A stretch of DNA of 64,000 nucleotides from Myotis daubentonii. Its lineage: Eukaryota; Chordata; Mammalia; Chiroptera; Vespertilionidae. The notes beneath the pieces are model-generated. The model saw only the letters and a list, made by a program, of their open reading frames with translations. It searched no databases and had not been told where the DNA came from. The stretch lies in contig NC_081841.1 of NCBI RefSeq assembly GCF_963259705.1, positions 87,433,063 to 87,497,062 on the forward strand, written 5' to 3'. Shown here piece by piece: positions 56,801 to 64,000 of the stretch (its first letter is position 1; every line of letters starts with the position of its first letter). The position numbers and the translations under genes were made by a program.

Positions 56801-58585
56801 TTTTAAAGGATTATAATAAATCTCAATGATGATGTTGGATTTGCTATAGCTATTAATAATTGTCAATTTGAGATATATGAGACCCAAGTATGATGTCAGA
56901 GAAAAATTGCGGGCACATGTATTTATTGATAAGTCACAATACTTGCTTATAAACTGACAGCTCTATTATGAAAGCTATGTTAGCATCATAAAATGATAGA
57001 CTTTTTGTTTTGAAGCAGCTTATATAATATGGAAATGGCTTTTTCTTTGCCTCTCAGAACTTTATAAACCACGCTGTTGTATTTAATATTTCAGAGAACT
57101 CTGAAGCCAGAATCATTCTATTCCATTGTTATAAACCTATTTCTTTCTACATGAATACTTATAGGGATTTATTTGTTATTGTAATACACATTTTCTACAA
57201 TGTGTCTTCTTATGGCTCTCTTTTTATAATAAAAATTAAATCCTTTAAAAATAAATTTGAAGACTTAAATCTTCATTTCAGCTAGTAAAGTTTTCTTTTA
57301 TTATATTTTCAATTTTGACTTTGTTTTTGTGGTTCAGGACTCATCACTAATACCAATTTATCCATTTTTTAATATTTGGATTTTATTCGCTGGATTTTTA
57401 TATTTATTATTGTTACTTTATTTTTATTTTTTAATATATATTTTTATTTTTGGAAAAGCCTTCTAAATACTGACTTTCAGGTCACTAATTTAATACCTTT
57501 TTTATGTCTATTTTGCTAATGATTAAGTTTTATTATAGTCTTATATTTTAATATAGACTTTCATTTCTAGTGTCATTTAAATTTTAGCTTATTCCAATTC
57601 TCTTTTTACATTTATGATGCCACCCCTTTTGAATTTTATTTCTAATTCAAAGGTTTCCTATTTTCTGTTATCCTTATTGAAAACATCTAGTTTTCTTTAC
57701 CTTTTATTGTTGTAAAGAATTTTTCTTGTGCCAAAGAATTTCTCATAAGCCCTCATGTTTGTGTGGTTTCTGCTTACTCATCCTATTACAAGGTGTTTGC
57801 CAACAGATAGGGTCTGTGGCTAGCTTCCTATCTGGTACATGGCTTATTGACTGTCAGTAGAGTTACCTTTTTAGATTTCTAGTTGTGAAGCAGATTAATG
57901 TTCATAAAGTCTAGACTATTTAAATGTTGCAGGTTGGCTGGATTGTAATGGTTTCCAAGCCATCCTACATGTCTGTTCTTTAATACTTTGAACCAAGGGA
58001 ATAAAAGCCAAACTAGAGTCCCCATAGTTGACTAACAGGATTGTTATTTTCATTTCTGCCCATAGTACCTTACTTGTTTAAAGCTATATCTGGAAAGTAT
58101 ATCTATGGTCACCACCACCTCCTCCTTCTCTTCTTATACACACACAAACATACACCACACACACTTTTGTTGTGTATTTTGGGAGTATCATTCTTCAGAT
58201 AAAGGGAGGTAATGATGAAGGCCAGATTGGGGTGTAGCATGCTCTTCCCATGCAAAGATTGTGTGCAGTGGCTAGCACTGATCCTGTGTCTTTGATCTGC
58301 ATGATATACAGAGAAGGATAAAACAAAGCTCTTCCTATATTCTTTCATGTTGTCAATTTTCCCTATTTGAAGTGGCTAATTATGATTACAATTCATCTCC
58401 GTAGCTCCTGCAGTCAATGGAATTTTCTCTGTTTCTGGTTGTAAGATGACTGTCATTTTTAGTTTTTGTTGTCCTCAATTTTTGTCTTTTCTTTGCCTTC
58501 ATGGGTATTTTAGCAAGCTGTTGGGACAGTCTACAGTCTGGACTGCTAGTCAAGTGCCAATTTTAAAAATATTTCCTTGGATTCC
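56801..58585. other. No recognised feature
   Basis: Very AT-rich, no supported gene or repeat. Confidence 0.4.
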
Positions 58586-58914
58586 AGTTTTTAAACATTT
58601 ATTGTTGACACTATTACAGATGTCTCCCATTTCTCCGCCTTTACCCACCTCCACCCATGGGCTATGCATATATGTTCTTTGGCTAATCTCTTCACCTTCT
58701 TTCATACAGGTCCCTCATCCCCTTCTCCTATGATCTCTGTCAGTCTATCCCATGTATCCATCCCTCTGTGTCTATTTTGTTTGTCAGTTTATTTTGTTCA
58801 TTAGATTCCACATGTAAGTGAAATCATGTGGGTATTTGTCTTTCTCTGTCTGGCTTTTTTTCGCTTAGCATAATAATCTCCAGGTCCACCTATTCTGTCT
58901 CAAAGGGTAAGAGA

Positions 58915-58999
58915 TTCTTCTTCTTCTTCTTCTTCTTCTTCTTCTTCTTCTTCTTCTTCTTCTTCTTCTTCTTCTTCTTCTTCTTCTTCTTCTTCTTTT
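58915..58999. repeat. (TTC)n microsatellite
   Basis: About 28 TTC units inside the antisense L1 3' UTR. It causes long poly-Phe and poly-Glu frames on the two strands. Confidence 0.98.
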
Positions 59000-59212
59000 T
59001 TGTAGCCAAGTAGCATTCCATTATGTAAATATACCAGGTTTTTTATCCACTCTCTACTGATGGGCACTTGGGCTCTTTTCAGATCATGGCTATTGTAAAT
59101 AATGCTGCTATGAGCAAAGGGGTGCATATATTCTTCCTGACTGGTGTTTTGGGATTCTTAGGATATATTCCCAGAAGTGGGATCAGTGGGTCAAAAGGCA
59201 ATTCCATTTCAC

Positions 59213-59216
<4 letters not shown>

Positions 59217-59272
<56 letters not shown>

Positions 59273-59469
59273 TTATTTTAGAGACAGAGGAAGGGAGAGG
59301 GAAAGAGACATAGAAACATTGATGAGAGAGAAACATCTATCAGCTTCCACCTTCATACCCCTCCTGGGAATTGAGCCGAAGACTTGGGCATGTGCCCTGA
59401 CCGGGAATTGAACCAGTGACCTCTTGGTGCAGCAGATGATGCTCAATCCACTGAGCTATAGCAGCCAGG
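59217..59469 (-). repeat. Ves SINE, antisense, with (TA)n tail
   Basis: The SINE body (about 59275-59469) is in the L1 3' UTR. The (TA)n run 59216-59269 takes the place of its A-rich tail. Flanking 'cacattt' (59210-59216, 59470-59476) is the likely target duplication. Confidence 0.9.
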
Positions 59470-60084
59470 CACATTTTTAATTTTTTGAGGAAACTCCAAA
59501 TTCTTTTTTCACAGTGGCTGCACCAGTCTGCATTCCCACCAACAGTGCACTAGGGTTCCATTTTCTCCATATCCTCACCAGTACTTTGTTGATTTATTGA
59601 TGATAGCTATTCTGACAGGTGTGAGGTGATATCTCATTGTGGTTTTTATTTGCATCTCTCTGATGATTAGTGGTGTTGAACATTTTTTTTCATATGTCTA
59701 TTGGCCATCTGTATGTCTTCTTCAGAGAAGTGTCTATTCAGGTCCTTTGCCCATTTTTTAATTGGATTGTTTGTATTCCTGGTGTTGAGTTGTATAAGTT
59801 CTTTATATATTTTGGAAATGAACTTCTTATCAGATGTATCATTGGTAAATATGTTCTCCATGCAATAGGTTCCTTTTGCATTTTGTTGGTGGTTGCCTTT
59901 GCTATGCAAAAGCTTGTTAGTTTGATGTAGTCCCATTTGTTTATTTTTTTCCTTTGTTTCCGTTGCCCTAGGAGATATATCAGTAAAAACATTGCTCTGA
60001 GAGATGTCTGAGATTTTACTGCCTATGTTTTCTTCTAAGATTCTTATGGTTTCTTGAATATTTAACTTCTTTTAAAATGCTAAG

Positions 60085-60592
60085 TGAGGTCATTAATATT
60101 TGAGAGAGAGAAAGATGTAAGGGGAATGTTACTTATGTAGCTGTGTGAACTTGGCAAGTTATTCACTCTCATTAAGAGGTACATGTTTCTCCATCCTATC
60201 TGTTGCTTTGGATAATAGAATGCCACAGAAGCAACATTCTGTTGGCTCCTAGGTCTTGCCTGTTTTCTTTCTGAATTCTTCTCATTTCCATGTGAATAAG
60301 CCTGCTCAATGGCAAGAGGAAAGTGACCCAGGTGTCCCCATTGCCCATCTTGACAGTGAACTATCTGTTGGACACATGAATGGAGCCATATTAGGTTATC
60401 CAACTCCCAGTTGACCAGCCAGCATCTGACTGCAGGTGAATTAGTAATCGCCATAGAGATCAAAAGAACTACCAGCTGAGCCTAATCCGAACTGCCAACC
60501 TATAGAATTGTGAGCTCAATAATCATTGTTGTTTAAAGCTACTGACTAATAGAGGAGCTTGTTATGCAGCAATAACTGATATATAGCTTTCT
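60085..60592 (+). mobile_element. MaLR-like LTR
   Basis: 'catttccatgtgaataagcctgctc', 'ccagctgagcctaatccgaactgccaacctatagaattgtgagc' and the end 'cagcaataactgatata' follow a well-known old MLT1-like LTR 3' half. Confidence 0.75.
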
Positions 60593-61009
60593 GTTGACCT
60601 CAGAATGAATTGGACCCCTCCTACCTTCTGATGTTAACTTCTCTATTATCTTCCTTCCTTCCTTTATATGCCTCTAACCAACCAAACTTGTTCCCCACAT
60701 TAGTGTTTTACACTTGAAAAAACCATCTACTTAGAAAATATTTTTTTCTGTTACCTCTACCAAGAAAACATTTCCCAAAATCTGTGTGACTTATGGCTTC
60801 ATATAATTCAGGTCTCAGCTCAAAAGTGAGCCCCTCCTTAATCACTCAATCTAAAGAAGCCTACTCAGATACTCTCTAATGCATCTATCACTAGAGTTCA
60901 TTTTCAATCTGTTTATTAATATTCCTTTTATACTCTTCTCCCAAACCCTAGAACTATGTTGTTAATAGAAATACAATGTGAATCACAAAATGCAAGCCGT
61001 ATTTGAAAT
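60593..61009. other. No recognised feature
   Basis: Unique-looking sequence. Confidence 0.4.
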
Positions 61010-61272
61010 TTTATACTGTTGATAGAAATGTAAATTGATCTAGTAACTATGGAAAATAGGATGGAAGCCTCTTTAAAAATTAAAAATATAGCTACCATAT
61101 GATCTAGCAATATATTCCATGAATATATCCAAAAGTAAAACAAAACAAAACACTAATTCAAAAACATATCTACTTCCATGTTCATAGCAGCATTATTTAC
61201 AATTGCCAAGACATGGAAGCAACCTAACTAAGTATTCATCAATGTGTGAATGGATAAAGAAGTTGTGATATA

Positions 61273-61399
61273 CAGGGTGTCCCCCCAAAATGTATACATT
61301 TAACAGCTGATAGCTCAATTGATGTTTGTTTCTTTTCAGATTTAACCCATTGGAATTAATAATTATTCAGAGTGTGTATACTTTGTGGGGGACAGCCTA
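61273..61399. mobile_element. Mariner-type MITE (about 127 bp)
   Basis: Inverted ends 'cagggtgtccccc' and 'gggggacagcct', extending into matching 'gtatac' words, between TA dinucleotides. Inserted in the older L1 3' UTR. Confidence 0.85.
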
Positions 61400-61450
61400 T
61401 ATACATACATAAAATGGAATATTATTTAGTCATGAAAAAATAAGGAAATC

Positions 61451-61886
61451 TCTGTGGTACATCTACACGATGGAATACTATGCTGCTGTAAAAAAGAAGG
61501 AACTCTTACCATTTGCAACGGCATGGATGGAACTGGAGAGCATTATGCTAAGTGAAATAAGCCAGTCAATGAAGGAAAAATACCACATGATCTCACTCAT
61601 TCATGGATAATAGAGACCATTATAAACTTTTGAACAATAATAGATACAGAGGCAGAACTGCCTCAAACAGATTGTCAAACTGCAGTGGGAAGGCTGGGGA
61701 GGGTTGGGGGGCAGGAGGGAGGGGGATAAGAGATCAACCGAAGGACTTGTATGCATGCATATAAGCATAACCAATGGACATAAGACACTGGGGGGGGGGA
61801 GGGGAGTAGGGGAGGCCAGGGGATTGTCAAGGGTGGGGGAAAAAAGATCACATGTGTAATACCCTTTGTAATACTTTAAGCAATAA

Positions 61887-61931
<45 letters not shown>
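61451..61931 (+). mobile_element. Younger 5'-truncated L1 inside the older L1
   Basis: L1 3' UTR from 'tctgtggtacatctacacgatgg' to a (TAAA)n tail. Perfect 14 bp duplication 'aaaataaggaaatc' (61437-61450, 61932-61945). G-rich tract 'ggggggggaggggag' (about 61791) in the 3' UTR. Confidence 0.93.
61884..61931. repeat. (TAAA)n tail repeat
   Basis: About 12 units, expanded from the L1 A-rich tail. Confidence 0.97.
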
Positions 61932-61933
<2 letters not shown>

Positions 61934-62420
61934 AATAAGGAAATCCTACCATTTGCAACAACATGGATGGACCTTGAAGGCATTAGTCTAAGTGAAATAA
62001 GTCAGACAGAAAAAGATAAATACTTTATGATATCACTTATATGCAAAATCTAAACAAAACCCAAACCTCCCAAACTCATAGAAAAAGACATCAGGCTTGT
62101 GGTTTACCAGAGGCCTGGGGTAGAGAAAGGAGAAATTGGAGGAAAGTGGTCAAAAGGTATAAACTTCCAGTTATATGATAAATAGTTATTGAGGATATAA
62201 TATACAACATGATGGCTATAGTTGGCACTGCTGTATGATATATGGAAAAGTTGTTAAGAGAGTAAATCCTAAGAATTCTCATCACAGGAGGAAATGTTTT
62301 TCTTTATTCTTTCTTTTTCTTTTCATTGTATCTCTATGAGAAGATGGATGTTAGTTGAACCTATTGTGGTAATCACTCCACAATATATGTAAATCAACCC
62401 ATCATGCTGTATGCCTTAAA

Positions 62421-62712
62421 CTTATATAGGTTTCTATAGTGAACCAAAGAAGGAGCTTTTCAATAACAACTAGGAAAAATAGTTTGAGAGTGGTAGCAAG
62501 CACGGCAAAAAGATAAGAAACATTTAGAAAGTAGAATTGCGGGAATTTGCAGAAATGTCTGGAATGACTAAAGTTTCCAACTTTGGCAACGTAATAGATA
62601 AGACTGGTTTTCATGGGGACAGGTAGTAAGTGATATGAAGGTTGGTGGGATTTAACACAATGCAGTTGGTTTGGGTCATGTTGAAACTATGATACCTGTG
62701 GGACTGCTGCAT
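62421..62712. other. No recognised feature
   Basis: Short unique stretch before the last Ves SINE. Confidence 0.4.
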
Positions 62713-62727
62713 TGTTTGTGATTTATT

Positions 62728-62956
62728 TATTATTATTATTTTTAATATCTATTTTTATTGATTTTAGAGAGGAAGGGAGAGGGAGAGAGATAGATAGCAA
62801 CATCAAAGATGAGAGAGAATCATTGATCGGCTGCCTCCTGCATGTCCCACACTGGGGATTGAGCCCGCAACCCAGGCATGTGCCCTGACTGGGAATCAAA
62901 CCATGACCTCCTGGTTCATAGGTTGATGCTCAGCCGGTGAGCCACGCAGGCTGGGC
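62728..62956 (-). repeat. Ves SINE, antisense
   Basis: 'ttgattttagagaggaagggagagggagagag', 'gactgggaatcaaaccatgacctcctgg', 'ggttgatgctcagccggtgagccac'. Imperfect 15 bp duplication 'tgtttgtgatttatt' / 'tgtttaggatttatt' (62713-62727, 62957-62971). Confidence 0.92.
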
Positions 62957-62971
62957 TGTTTAGGATTTATT

Positions 62972-64000
62972 GAAGTAAAACCCAGGTATGGAGACAAAGA
63001 TTTGAGAGACATTAAATCATTGATAGTCATTGAAGGCATAGGTACAGATAAATTTTTCTAAAAGACTGTGTACATAGAAAAAATTATTGACACTGGAATC
63101 TTGGGGAATAATAGTGTTGAGAAGAGAGAGAATGGTATGGAGGGAGATCATCTAAGTGAGAATGAGTAACTCGGATCTTCGGAGGACAGAGCTTTAAGGA
63201 AGGAGTAATTTATCATGAGAAATGCCAAAAGAGCTCAAGTAAGATAAGGAATAAAATAATACTTTGAATTTGAAATTGGCATATGGTATCAGAAACTGGC
63301 AGGAACAAGTTCAGCATAATAGAGGGGGTGAAAACAGAGTGACAGTGTGAAAAAGACGAGGGGTGAAGAATTGGAGAGAATGAGTTTAGACTCTGGGTTC
63401 TGGAGGGAAGGGAAGAGAAGGGTAGCTACAGGAGGAGACAGGGTTGTTTGAATATTGGAACTGACGATTATCATTTTATGTTGAGTAAACCTGCATGTGA
63501 AGAGTGAATATTTGATGACAAAAAGCCCCTGATGTGGGAGGGGAAATGGACTTGGCACAGGTGGCAGGAGTTTCAATTCTGTTGAAACTTTATACAGCTC
63601 CACAACAATAGGGTAACTTATATGTGTCCCTCATCAATTAGTAATCTTCATTTATAACCAATGGGAATTTCAAGAAATGAATAATTTTCACTACACTCTC
63701 AGAAAGAATATCTTTAGTCATGACCCTCATAAAGTCTCCAGAGTCCCTTTCTCCTCTACTCATTCTTCAGATTTTATGACACATTAGAACCTGTTCTCCA
63801 ATAATCCAGCCAAAATTATGCTTAATGTCAGGAATATGGTGATGAACAAAATACAGTGCCAGCTTTTGAGACCCTCTAGTTGCACACAGGGTCTACCTAA
63901 GAGTTACTCTCAAGATCCTTGTGATTGCTGCTGGTGACAGTGATGTAATGGTAATATACTGGTGGTATTATATGACCCTTGGTCCATTTATTCATTTAGT
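62972..64000. other. No recognised feature
   Basis: Unique-looking to the window end. The 104-codon frame 63289-63603 (-) has no recognisable motif. Confidence 0.4.

Larger units (their letters stand above)
58588..60062 (-). mobile_element. 5'-truncated L1: ORF2 C-terminus and 3' UTR, antisense
   Basis: The minus strand carries the end of ORF2 (59936-59667, including '[20 protein letters not shown]' wording) and the 3' UTR. The plus strand reads familiar antisense L1 text such as 'gacaggtgtgaggtgatatctcattgtgg' and 'gcaccagtctgcattcccaccaacagtgcac'. Truncated near 60062. A (TTC)n tract and a Ves SINE interrupt the 3' UTR. Confidence 0.93.
61010..62420 (+). mobile_element. Older L1 3' UTR, split by a MITE and a younger L1
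   Basis: 'tatggaaaataggatggaagcctc', 'gctaccatatgatctagcaatatattcc', 'tacaattgccaagacatggaagcaacctaac' continue after the inserts as 'catttgcaacaacatggatggaccttgaagg' and 'gtaatcactccacaatatatgtaaatcaacccatc'. Old L1MA/B-type element. Confidence 0.88.

Noticed and set aside
58828..59127. Poly-Phe and poly-Glu frames
   Set aside because: Created by the (TTC)n microsatellite.
59667..59936. 89-codon frame as an independent gene
   Set aside because: It is the C-terminal end of L1 ORF2 in a 5'-truncated element.

Overview
This 64 kb window looks like intergenic nuclear DNA of a vesper bat (Vespertilionidae; Myotis, Eptesicus or Pipistrellus type). The evidence is the repeat set: several tRNA-derived Ves SINEs, six HeliBat-type Helitrons (TC...CTAG ends, each outer end at an A|T site), two SPIN hAT elements, other hAT MITEs, and L1/HAL1 LINEs with bat-type 3' UTRs. 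I found no host exon with splice structure, no RNA gene and no CRISPR. Almost every long open frame lies in a repeat or in a repeat's antisense strand.

Layout. 0.2-2.8 kb is a near-complete LINE carrying ORF1 but no ORF2 (HAL1-like), with a target-site duplication. 2.8-22 kb is mostly ancient unique DNA with MIR, hAT, Tigger and MaLR remnants, microsatellites, two Helitrons, a SPIN element and a Ves SINE. 22.0-23.5 kb holds an antisense processed pseudogene of RPSA (40S ribosomal protein SA), broken by a Ves SINE that landed on its poly(A) signal. About 23.5-34.7 kb appears to be one old, decayed antisense class I endogenous retrovirus: gag zinc-knuckle remnant near 33.7 kb, integrase remnant near 24.6 kb. 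It is split by a 4.2 kb L1, which itself carries a hAT MITE, a Helitron and a small LTR. A 714 bp solo LTR also sits in the old provirus.

The most interesting observation is that these two LTRs (29446-29725, + strand; 32916-33629, - strand) share the same TG and CA termini and both carry, in sense orientation inside U3, a piece of the first coding exon of the host bZIP gene CREBZF (Zhangfei/SMILE). One copy keeps the CREBZF start codon. The other keeps a 95-codon open frame but has lost the start codon. This looks like a retroviral LTR family that captured a host transcription-factor exon into U3. I know of no description of it.

34.7-64 kb continues the repeat mosaic: L1 fragments, MaLR-like LTRs, a tandem Helitron pair with an 81 bp minisatellite, a class II (ERVK-like) LTR with a duplicated poly(A)-signal segment, a second SPIN element, more Ves SINEs, and an L1 nested in an older L1 next to a mariner MITE. 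Unassigned stretches are noted individually. Family names come from memory of consensus sequences, so subfamily labels are approximate.
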